In this document: in pieces, positions 1-9,133 of the stretch
Layout of the letters: each line of letters opens with the position of its first letter
Position numbering within the stretch: position 1 is the stretch's first letter
Source: Acanthosoma haemorrhoidale
Taxonomy: Eukaryota; Arthropoda; Insecta; Hemiptera; Acanthosomatidae
Assembly: GCA_930367205.1 (NCBI GenBank)
Contig: OV884015.1
Coordinates: forward strand, 105,030,509 to 105,094,508
Direction of reading: 5' to 3'
DNA length: 64,000 bases
Position numbers and translations under genes: made by a program
The notes under the pieces: generated by a model
The model's input: the letters and a program-made list of their open reading frames with translations, nothing else
Told to the model about the DNA's origin: nothing
Databases searched by the model: none

Positions 1-87
1 GATTTTAATGTACTTATAGATCATCTTCTCATACAAAATAAACCACTTAGAAACAATATGTATAAATATTCTCACAACAATACAACA

Positions 88-315
88 CATCAAGTTTTTT
101 TGACTCGTTGCAGCACCTAACCAACCCAGTGTTTAACACTATGGCCCCACCACCCCTCCCGCATCGATGGCAACAGACTGTGGGGGAAAAATTAGGTTAA
201 GAATTAGTATGTAAGTTAGTTTTAAGTTTGACCAAAAGGGTGAGCCCCATCACCTTTATTAGAGTCAGTTCAGTCCAGTCATGTATAATGTGTGTCATGT
301 GCATTTCAATCCTCA
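88..315 (+). mobile_element. LINE family A: end of ORF2 plus 3' UTR fragment
   Basis: The first part reads as the last codons of a LINE ORF2: FDSLQHLTNPVFNTMAPPP, then HRWQQTVGEKLG and stop at about 207. A 3' UTR follows with the block GGTGAGCCCCATCACC and repeated CAGTT/CAGTC. The same sequence recurs, mostly inverted, near 27.4, 28.7, 32.2 and 57.2-57.8 kb. The element is 5' truncated. Confidence 0.7.
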
Positions 316-489
316 GAGTGTTAACAGATAAACTGTCAATGGTAATTAAAAAAATATTGATTTTTAATTGTTATAATTAAGTTCATCGCGTATCATAAAC
401 AAGTCGATGAAACTTGCACATTTATTACATCTCTCAAAGATTACATTTTTTTTTTTTTAAGTTGAAATATTCTGGTTTAAATGTATATG

Positions 490-700
490 TAATAGGCGAA
501 GGTGAGCCTCATCACCTAGTGAGTGTATGTGTATTGGACTTATTAACAACAATCTGAAAGTATTATATTTTATGCACTCCTTAATATGCATCTGCGAATG
601 CAGTACAAGGAGACAACTGTAATTCCAAATTTATTTATTTATTTTTGTCATTGTATTTATATTATCAATAAAGAGGTTTTGAAAAAAAAAAAAAATAAAT
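490..700 (+). mobile_element. LINE/retroposon 3' end with poly(A)
   Basis: Begins with the family A block GGTGAGCCTCATCACC and ends with AATAAAGAGGTTTTG followed by an A-run and AAAT repeats, the tail of a retroposed copy. It is separated from the fragment at 88-315 by unrelated AT-rich DNA. Confidence 0.55.
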
Positions 701-988
701 AAATATATGTAATAAATCTTATAAAATGTAAATTACTAATGAGACTGGTTTGATCAAATAAGAGAATTTTTGAACTCTTTAACAGAGCTCAGAGTAACAA
801 AGATTGTAAGCTATTTAGGAAATGAGTAAGACAAATATTTATAAGCAAAACAAGTATTTGTTTATTTCAGAACTGGAAAACATATTACTATGGCATGCAA
901 TTGAAGATATTCTGTTAGAATGAGGTTTCAATAGTAATAATATAAAACAACTATCAAATTCACAAATTAAAAAGTTAAAAGCTGCAGT

Positions 989-1567
989 TCAATTTTCTGA
1001 TTCTGTATGTATTGATGACATATCACTGATTGTTTCCATGTCCTCATTAAGTTTGGAATCGTCTTCATTTTTATTTTCTTCTGCAGGATGTATTGTTTTT
1101 GTTCTGTTCATCGATTCATCAATATGCTTATCGCTGATGGTTTTATCATTGTCATCTTGTCTACTTATTACATCTAACTCAACACTATTTTTATTAGAAG
1201 ATATCTCCTCTACCGTATCATTTTTTGTACTTTCTTTAGAGCCACTCGTTTGTTCAGAAACTGTATCCTTTGTTTCCGGATCGTTGTCATTTATATGTTG
1301 ATTTTGTTTAACTTGTCTTTCACTCATGCTCGTAAGTTCTAATGATCCGGTAAAACTATCCTTTGGGCTAGGCAGTGGTAAAGAAGATTTACGTGAGAGG
1401 CCGAGCGATGATGCAACTTTGTCCCTGATATCGGATGGCAAAAACAACGAATCCAAAGCAGTAAGGGCTTCTTCGTCTTTGACTGACCCTTCTGATTCTT
1501 GTTTTTCAATTTCTGCCGGCATTCCGAGCTCTGTTTTCAATCTTGAGACCTCCATTTCCATGACTTC
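989..1567 (-). CDS. SPATA7: SPATA7-like, last coding exon
   Basis: The acceptor is ATGTCCCTACAG at about 1568. The frame opens EVMEMEVSRLKTELGMP, which completes the conserved SPATA7 helix, and runs 192 codons to TGA. After about residue 220 the protein becomes acidic and rich in Ser, Asp, Glu and Asn, without recognisable domains. A possible AATAAA on the minus strand lies near 860-865, but AT-rich DNA makes this weak. The 2.3-kb intron upstream holds a LINE fragment. Confidence 0.85.
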   Translation of the reverse strand, partial: EVMEMEVSRLKTELGMPAEIEKQESEGSVKDEEALTALDSLFLPSDIRDKVASSLGLSRKSSLPLPSPKDSFTGSLELTSMSERQVKQNQHINDNDPETKDTVSEQTSGSKESTKNDTVEEISSNKNSVELDVISRQDDNDKTISDKHIDESMNRTKTIHPAEENKNEDDSKLNEDMETISDMSSIHTESEN

Positions 1568-4500
1568 CTGTAGGGACATATAAATAGAACATGAGACAAG
1601 AGTATTTCTGTTTACCAATGACATTAAATTAAATAATTGCCGTATTTATAATTAAATTAAATGATGAGGAAAAACCTTATTGTGTGGGATAAAAGTTAGT
1701 AATATTTTCTCTTAATTTCGAAATCGTCCATTCTCTGCAAATTTTATTTTATTTGATAAAATTGAAGTTAAAAATCTGTACATTAACGAATTCTTATTTG
1801 TTTGTCATTTATATTAATCTTGACCAAATTTTGTACATAAATGTGTAATTATACTTTGTGATATTTTAGTTTTGTTTGGTTATATATCACAAAAAAAATA
1901 ATAGCTGTTTTACTTTAATTTAAATGTCTATAGCTTTTCCTTTTGAAAGATTTGAAAGAAGGGGATGTCAGTTAGTTGCTTTATAATTACAGAAAATATT
2001 ATTAAGGACAAATATTCCTAAGTATAATATTTATGTTGTATCATGAAACTGTTAATTGTTACTTCTCAAACCATCTTATATAGACACGTATAAGATGTTG
2101 AATTATCCTCTATAACTGAATTTGATGAAAAATGGTTTATTGTCACCACTGGCTAAATAGAATCTATGATTCGTTACTATGCTACATAAATACATTTCTT
2201 ATTACATATTAAGTTTTTGGGATTTACTTTACCTAGGTCTGTATTTGCACTATTTTTATTAATAACACTACACGCTGAATTTGAAATCTTTATCTTTCTA
2301 TAGATTTTTATTTATTTTATTTATTTATTATTTGTTCCGGCATTTGTGCACCGCGGCCTCACTGAGACCTATTGTGCGCCGTCCATGTCCCTGTCCTATA
2401 TATGTGACAGGCCCACGGCCTTTGCAAATCTGAGGATACTGAATGGATCGATCAGTTCACATAGTTTGGGGTCTACAATGCGATCACTACCAAAGTGAAG
2501 GTATCGCCTTCTAGCTAAGTTATCACAGTCACATATTATATGACGTGCCGTTTCTCCCTCTTTCTTGCAGAATCTGCAGATTGGTGATCCCACTATCCCC
2601 AAATTAAAGAGGTGTTTATTTAACCGACAGTGACCTGTATAGAGTCCTGTCACACTTTTGAGTGTCCACCTGTCCATTGATAGAAGTGCTGAGCTTCTTC
2701 TCTTACAGGGTCCATTAAGAAACAGTTTTGAGTGTTCCTGTTTCTTAGTTTCTCTCCAAGAAAGTCTTGCCTTGTCCTCTAAAGCTAATTTTATACGCCT
2801 TTTAGCGTAGCTGAGGCTGATACCACATATGGGTTCAGGTGCAAGAGGTGTCTGTTCTGAGCCCACCCTTGCAAGGCCATCTGCCTTCTCATTGCCTGTG
2901 ATGCCTGTGTGTCCTGGCACCCAGTCGATTCTAACCTTATTGGCTAGCGAGAGTGTGTTTAAGTTGTTTTTACACTCCTCAACCAAATAAGATCTGGTCG
3001 TATAGCTTCTCAGATACTTATTAAGAATTAAGAGCTTAGGCCAATATAACATGCGAGAAAACGTCTATAAATACTAATAATATTTATTAATTATTTAAAT
3101 TATGTTTATCAATAATGGTGAAAATAGAACAACATATTATATCACAAATAATGGCCATCCTTTCTTTTTCATGGCCAGTTAAAAAGACATGTTAGAGAGA
3201 TTTGTTAAGAATTAAAAGCTTAAGCCAATATAACATGCGAGAAAGCATCTATAAATACTAATTATTTATATCGGGATGCGGAATCCATCGGAGCAATCAG
3301 ATTTCATCAATCATGTTGCATTTACAAGATATATCCAAATCCCTGTATCAATATTAAATCATCTTAATTAATGTTCAAGCTCGGTGTACTTGACTGACGT
3401 GTAGTCCCTGTCGAGTTAGATATTGGCACTAATGCAACCAAATGATTGATTGAGATAATTTGACGTTAAATATTAAATTAATTATCATTTTAGTACTGTA
3501 CTTATGAAGCTTAGGTCAAACCTAAAAATAGGCCATTCGGTGTTAAAGTTATTTAATAGGTGTGCATAATTGTTGCTCCCTGCTAAATGACTCAGATACA
3601 ATTTTCGATGAACATAGCCGTTTGGACATGCGATTAAATGCCTACACATTTAAACTATTGCCTCATTGCTAGAATATTCAAAATATAATGTTGAAGTATA
3701 AGTAAATTGTCTATTCAACAATGTAATAAACAACTTAGAGACCGAATGGCGCATGTTTTGGTTTCACCCTTACCTATAAGATTCTTTTAAGTTACAAATT
3801 AATAATGGCAAAAATAAATGTGTGATCATTTATTAGTGGATAATAGTAATTTTTGTGTTTAATTATTACGATCGACTCCTTACCTTGGAAAGAGAATATT
3901 TATTTTTCGAGATATGATGTGTAAAAAGCTTTTCTAGGCTTTGATTAGAATAAATTCCTTTTCTTAAGATATCGTCAGTGATATCCTTTAAAAACATTAC
4001 ACTTGATTTATCTAGCGGCCTACTGAGACATAAAGGCAAATTAAACAACAAAAAAAATTTAGAAGACAATACTTATTTGTATAGACAGGCAGGTGTAGTG
4101 ATAATTCTAAAACGTTTATAGTAAAAATTTTATTGTAATGTTATTTTTTAAGGAGTGATTTGGGAGAAGGAAAGTAAATTACAACTGGGAAGGACACTGG
4201 GGGTTCAGTTTTAGGAATGCTTAAAGCAAATGTCACTTGTTTATATTTAATGGAGGGGAGAGGTGTTAATGACGATTTGTGCGGTTTGGGGATGGTCAAA
4301 CATGTTTGATGTGAGGTGCCTCTTACATCATATTTACTCATATTTCATTTATTAGTATTTCCTAATATCCTCGTATATACTCATAAGTATACGTAATAGC
4401 ATTTCTCATCAGATTGCCAGAATCTACAGGTCATTATAACATCATTATAATTGGAGCATGTATATGTTTTATTTTTTAAAATTTAATTTATGTAAGTGTT

Positions 4501-7435
4501 TTGTTGTCAAGGACCCTCCTGAGGTATAATAAATTATAAGCTTAAGAGTTTCATTAATTTTTTTTTTATTTTAGTAAATTGATAAAACAACAAAATAGCT
4601 ACCCAACTTGGGGCTTTTTCGTATTTTTTTTTTTTTAAAGACCATCAGTAAATATTACAATATATATATTTTTTCTATAATTTTGCTTATTTTGTTTAAA
4701 AGTTTCATTAATTTTTTTTTTATATTAGTAAATTGACAAAACACAACAAAATAGCTACCCAACTTGGGGCTTTTTCGTATTTTTTTTTTTTTTAAAGACC
4801 ATCAGTAAATATTACAATATATATATTTTTTCTATAATTTTCTTTAAAAGTTACATTACCGTTATATTTACTAGATGCCAGAGCGCCTTTAAACCAAAAA
4901 AAGCCTAACTAATGATAATAAACTAATAACTCCTTATTTTCATTTATGACAGAACAAAACAAAAAACCTCCAACTTCAGTAAAAAATACATTGGATTTCT
5001 TTTGTTATTAGTTTTGTCTGGAACTACGAGTTGTTTAAATAGGTAAAACTATAAAAAGAATCCTAAACTTTTCTTCCTTTGGCAGATTTAGTAGCAAATT
5101 TAGTGATAATCAAGCAAGGAATAGGAAATGAGTGAATAAGAAGAGAGAAATCAGTGGAAGTTGTGGCCATTGCATGCCTTGAGTGTCTGTGGCTCTCTCG
5201 CTCTTGTTTAGCCTTCACTGGCGTGCAATAATATGAAAGTTGAAAAATTACCATAGGATGTTCGAGATAATTGCCCGATTACAATTAATTTCAATAAATC
5301 GATATTTAATTCCAAATGTAAAGGTGAAAAAATACAAATAAAATTATGAGTTTGATCCAAATGTCCTCAGCTGGTTAAATTTGTTTACCTGAATTTTGTA
5401 TTTTCAGAGTATTTTTTTTTGTTCGGCACAGAATAGTATTCATGGTGATTTTGGTATAAATCTATCATAGATAAAAGTTAAAATGGGTAATTGGATTGAA
5501 ATTGTGCTCGAGTTTCTTTCACAAATTCTTTTTGACTTTATATATTACTTTATATATTTCTTGTTTTTTGGAGTTTACTGCAATTTAAATTATTTTATGG
5601 CTGGGAAGAATATTATACTCAACAGGAAATAATTATCTGAAGAGTTTTTTTTTTTTTTTTTAGGACAATAAGGTTTCATATCAGGGGATTGTTTTTTAAT
5701 ATCTATTTAAAGAATAATTGTTGTTAAGGTATTATAAGAGCTTACATCATCTTGGCTGTCATGGTAACAACCGACAAAGAATAAACTAGTTTTTTATATC
5801 AGGCCTGGCGGCCAAGGTGATATTGCTGTTATAATATCCTAAAATAATACCATTAGTGAATATGTTCTGTAAATCTAAAGACACATCACATTGGAAGTTG
5901 TGGCAATGACATGCCCTGAGTGTCTGTGGCTCTCTCGCTCTTGTTCAGCCCTCACTGGCGTGCAATAATATGAAAGTTAAAAAATTACCATAGGATATTT
6001 GGGATAATTGCACGATTAGGGCAGATTACAATTAATTTCAATAAATCAATATTTAATTCCAAATGTAAAGGTGAAAAAATACAAATAAAATTATGAGTTT
6101 GATCCAAACGTCCTGAGCTGGTTAAATTTATTTACCTGAATTTTGCATTTTCAGAGTCTTTTTGATTACTTTTGGCTTTGCTTTTGTTTTTTTCATTTTG
6201 AATAGGCTCATTTTTTGTTTCAATTTCTTCTCCTTCTGAATTTTCTCCGTTATGATCATTATCATCATCATTGACGATTAATGGTGTTTCATTGCTTCCC
6301 TTTAGCAATGAAATTTATTTTAGTAGCGTTACTAAATATATTTAAAGTAATTTTATTCTTATGAAAGACATATTTAGACTTAACTGTTTGTACAGCCTTT
6401 GCAGTTAGGATTCGTTGAGGAGCTTGATAAACTGGTAACGATTTCAGTTTTGATTCAGCTTGGGATTCTAAAATTTTCGGTTTGAATAATTCAGAATCTC
6501 TGTCCTGTGTGACAAAGTAATTATTAGTTTAATTAACAGAATTTTTCTAAATTAACTTTCAGTAGTCTTGTATTTTGTTTCTTAATATGTTAATCTCAAC
6601 CTTTCTGTGTATGTGTATAACTAACAGATAAATAATAAACATTTGTTAATTAATCAATCAGCAGTCAATTTGTTTTTAGTAAAATGACTTGAAAAATATA
6701 TAAACGTGACTAATGGAAGTAAAATTTCTGTTATGTTCAAGGTTTAGTAAAAGACATATGCTAGATACCTTCGTACACATTTTGTGGCGTGGCGTCATCA
6801 ACAGTGGTTTAATACAATTCCTCTTCACAAAATTAAAAACATCAGGAGATCTGTTGCGATTAAGTATTTAACAAAAATAATTTATTTAATAATAATAATA
6901 AGAATTTCATCATCATAAAATTAAAAATTTTGATGTTAATTTAATTGTTATACATACGAGCAACACTGTTGAGACTGTGGCCTTTTATTAAGATTTGTAT
7001 TTATTCGAGGTTTTGCAGAATAAATTCTTCTATAATGATGGGACATATTGAAATATACCATACATTTACCAGTCTGGCTTTTTGGATATACTAAAATTAA
7101 CAATGTATTAATGATATAATAATGTGCGGAATTTAGAATCACTTTAAAGATTGTCAGTACTATTTCCCTTACTTTCTTCTGTTAGGTATTTCTTCATTGT
7201 AATTTTTTTTTTTTAAACTTAATCACAGACAGCTTTGCATTGCTTAGGTTTTGATGATTATTGTTGATAGTTATTCAAACTTATTCGCACTATAATCGGT
7301 AAATAATTATTGTTAATAACTGATTGTTTTATATTAATCTTAGAAAAATGAATAATGTTATAAGATAGAAACATAATGATACTTACCTTTCTGAACTATT
7401 AGGAGGTTAATGCAATGTTTGTGAAAGGTTGCCAT
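989..7435 (-). CDS. SPATA7: SPATA7-like ciliary protein, six-exon gene model (395 aa)
   Basis: Coding exons on the minus strand, in transcript order: 7435-7387, 7090-6954, 6504-6385, 6299-6136, 4022-3884 and 1567-989. Every junction is GT-AG, phases match throughout, and the total is 1188 nt. Similarity to vertebrate SPATA7 is recognised by eye in two places: the N-terminal HYRRIYSAK stretch (about residues 35-43), which resembles HYNKILSAK, and the core helix block at about residues 167-218 (DITDDILRKG.YSNQSLEKLF..HISKNK, then SRLKTELG). The region between is acidic, lysine-rich and low in complexity, as is the C-terminus. In vertebrates SPATA7 acts at the photoreceptor connecting cilium with RPGRIP1; a ciliary or sensory-neuron role here is inferred from that family. 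The start ATG sits in a strong GCCATGG context. Least certain are the first exon and the 85-nt intron with a GTTAAG donor. Confidence 0.82.
2304..3056 (-). mobile_element. LINE (RNase H-bearing clade) 3' fragment
   Basis: A 218-codon minus-strand frame (3052-2396) reads VRIDWVPGHTGITGNEKADG, the C-terminal part of an RNase H domain. A CxxC...HxxxC cluster follows (CRFCKKEGETARHIICDC), typical of the ORF2 C-terminus in I/R1/LOA-type insect LINEs. The copy is 5' truncated and lies in the last intron of the SPATA7-like gene. The tail is an A/T-rich AAAT-type repeat at 2304-2335. The frame is intact over its whole length, so it is fairly young. Confidence 0.8.
3022..3261. repeat. Imperfect 55-bp direct repeat at the LINE 5' end
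   Basis: The segment at 3022-3075 (TAAGAATTAAGAGCTTAGG, then CCAATATAACATGCGAGAAA) recurs at 3208-3261 with a few substitutions. About 130 bp lie between. One copy forms the 5' edge of the LINE fragment. Confidence 0.7.
3884..4022 (-). CDS. SPATA7: SPATA7-like, core-domain exon
   Basis: This exon encodes residues 158-203, including DITDDILRKGIYSNQSLEKL, the most recognisable SPATA7 block. The acceptor is TCTCAG and the donor CCAAG|GTAAGG. It enters in phase 2, with its first base completing a Ser codon, and leaves in phase 0, matching both neighbours exactly. Confidence 0.88.
4547..4842. repeat. Tandem duplication, ~154-bp period
   Basis: 4547 to about 4700 is repeated at 4701-4842, including the distinctive block CAAAATAGCTACCCAACTTG and a following T-run. 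It lies in intron 4 of the SPATA7-like gene. The copies differ mainly by small indels in the homopolymers. Confidence 0.85.
5148..6159. repeat. Dispersed direct duplication reaching into an exon
   Basis: 5148-5411 and 5892-6159 are copies, about 90 percent alike by eye. The right copy ends inside SPATA7-like exon 4, so the left copy carries the last ~22 exon bases and the donor. The outer ~60 bp of each copy resembles the Jockey-like LINE 3' UTR (GAGTGTCTGTGGCTCTC). Confidence 0.8.
6136..6299 (-). CDS. SPATA7: SPATA7-like, acidic linker exon
   Basis: This exon has 54 codons plus two bases, encoding an Asp/Asn/Glu/Lys-rich low-complexity linker that starts GSNETPLIV and includes a run of four Asp/Asn. 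The donor CAG|GTAAATAAA is good. The acceptor GCTAAAG has a weak pyrimidine tract. Without this splice the upstream frame would end at a TGA about 10 bases further on, so the intron is needed. Confidence 0.7.
6385..6504 (-). CDS. SPATA7: SPATA7-like, exon 3
   Basis: The acceptor TTTGTCACACAG opens DRDSELFKPKILESQ and the exon runs 40 codons to a GTTAAG donor. The end KAVQT recalls the AETQTE stretch of vertebrate SPATA7. The reading frame also continues past the donor for about 30 codons to a stop, so the exact 3' boundary is the least certain in the gene. Confidence 0.65.
6954..7090 (-). CDS. SPATA7: SPATA7-like, exon 2 (HYNKIL-type motif)
   Basis: This exon encodes residues 17-62. The stretch MVYFNMSHHYRRIYSAKP aligns by eye with the vertebrate N-terminal motif around NHMAVHYNKILSAK. 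The acceptor is TTAATTTTAG. The donor is either GTATGT or GTATAA, two to four bases apart; only GTATAA at 6953 keeps phase with exon 3. Confidence 0.75.
7387..7435 (-). CDS. SPATA7: SPATA7-like, first coding exon
   Basis: ATG in GCCATGGC context, then MATFHKHCINLLIVQK, then donor AAAG|GTAAGT, the best consensus donor in the gene. It leaves in phase 1, as exon 2 requires. No protein similarity supports it. It was chosen by start context, donor quality and phase. Confidence 0.55.
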
Positions 7436-8974
7436 GGCGAACTTGCTATGAAAAACATGTTGCTTTCTTATCAAATGATAATTGAAGAAAACAAGTTTTG
7501 CGTGGCTTGGCTTGTAATATTTTTTAAAAATGAATTTGAATATTTATAAGCAAAGAAAATATCAATTTATAGTCATAAGATCCATGGATGTCTAATAATA
7601 TTTAATACTACAGAATATAAGTTTTACTTCACTTTTTGTTGACTTGATCTTAAGATGTCCGTCCTATGCTGTGTGTACATATAATAACAAATTGTAAAAT
7701 CAGTTTCACTATTTTAAGAGAAAAGATAGGTTTCTCACAAATGTAGCTGTTGGCAAAATTATATCGGGAAAAAAAAATTAAGAAAATATTAATTTTATTT
7801 CAATTAAATATTTATTTAATATAAATTACAAATAAAACAATAATAACAAAATAGAATAAAAAATCAAACTTATTACATAATGCATTTTATTCAGTCACTC
7901 GTACACACAATATAAATACACTATTTATACTTTATTTACATTATTTATATATATTTACAAAATGTATTTTTTTTTTTAAATAACTCGAATACAAATCTAT
8001 TTAAGACTGGATTAAATTATTATTTTAGATAGTTTCTAAAATATTTTTAAACAAGGCTACATAACATTTGAATACTTTTGAAATGGATATGTCATACCAA
8101 TAAGAGATTAGTTTCACAAATCAAAATTTTTCATTTATGTTGATCAATGGTTAGTTTAGAACGCTGATCAATACAAACTATAATTATTAGCCAGATAAAC
8201 TAAAAACAGTTTATGTTCCCTCACTTTTCTTGTTGGGTGGGAGCCACAAATTTTAATATTAACAATATCGAAGCAAAAAACTGTACGAAACTAAAATATT
8301 AAACAATATTACTTGGACGTTCATAAATAAATATTTTTTTATACCTGCATATTTTTATTATTGCAGTTAGAATATATGATAGTTTTTAAACCACAGAAAA
8401 TGTCGAAGGAATTTCTTTTTAACTAATTAAAATATATTCAATAAATACAATATAAATTATAATTAATGCGAATTTAATTTAATATAAACAACATTTTATA
8501 TTAAATGCCATATTTTAAAGTTCACACGCCTTTGTTAACAGAAATATATAAAAAAATAATAATAAAAATATGTCTTTTGCTAACTCAAAAAATGGCTTTA
8601 TAAATAAAATATACATCTTATACACAATAAATGGTTTAAATATTTATAAAGGATGTAAAAACATCGTACATTTTTTTTTTCTTCTAACAATAGTTCATTG
8701 GTTTAGAATATATTAAATATACATAGTCATTTTTAACAGCAGTATTTTTACAAGGTTTTTCAGATAACTTAAAGCTATTCTAAACACAGATTTGATAATT
8801 GTACTTTGGAAAAGAAACATATCACTACATTTATTAAATAAATAATGAAGATATTTTAATTTAGCTACTAATAAATAATGATTTCCGACAAGATTTTGCA
8901 ATAATGCATGTTTTTTTTTAATATTCTTATTAAAAAATACATCATTAAAGTTGATATAGACTAGTAAAATGATG
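7436..8974. other. Intergenic AT-rich DNA between the two genes
   Basis: 1.5 kb between the SPATA7-like start and the protease stop. It must hold the SPATA7-like promoter and the protease 3' UTR. It is very AT-rich, with many AATAAA-like and TATA-like strings, none of them decisive. The short frames here have no coding character. Confidence 0.5.
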
Positions 8975-9133
8975 TTATGAGTTGATGATGTGAGATATCC
9001 AATCGACGGTGTGCGCTACTCTGTGGTAGATCCCAGGCTGTCCGCGCTGAGCACAAGAGTAACCAGCGGAAACTATACCGATCAGAAACCATCGCCCACT
9101 GCGTTCTAGCATCAGCGGTCCTCCCGAATCTCC
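8975..9133 (-). CDS. Serine protease exon 9 (catalytic Ser, stop)
   Basis: Opens [20 protein letters not shown], continues [19 protein letters not shown], and ends DWISHIINS with a TAA stop. The catalytic Ser is S381. The acceptor is CTTGATTTCAG. The 3' UTR would run into the AT-rich DNA below 8975, which holds several AATAAA-like hexamers on the minus strand. Confidence 0.95.
   Translation of the reverse strand, partial: GDSGGPLMLERSGRWFLIGIVSAGYSCAQRGQPGIYHRVAHTVDWISHIINS

Noticed and set aside
4141..4341. 66-codon minus-strand frame between SPATA7-like exons
   Set aside because: Adding it would break the phase match between exons 4 and 5, and there is no good acceptor.
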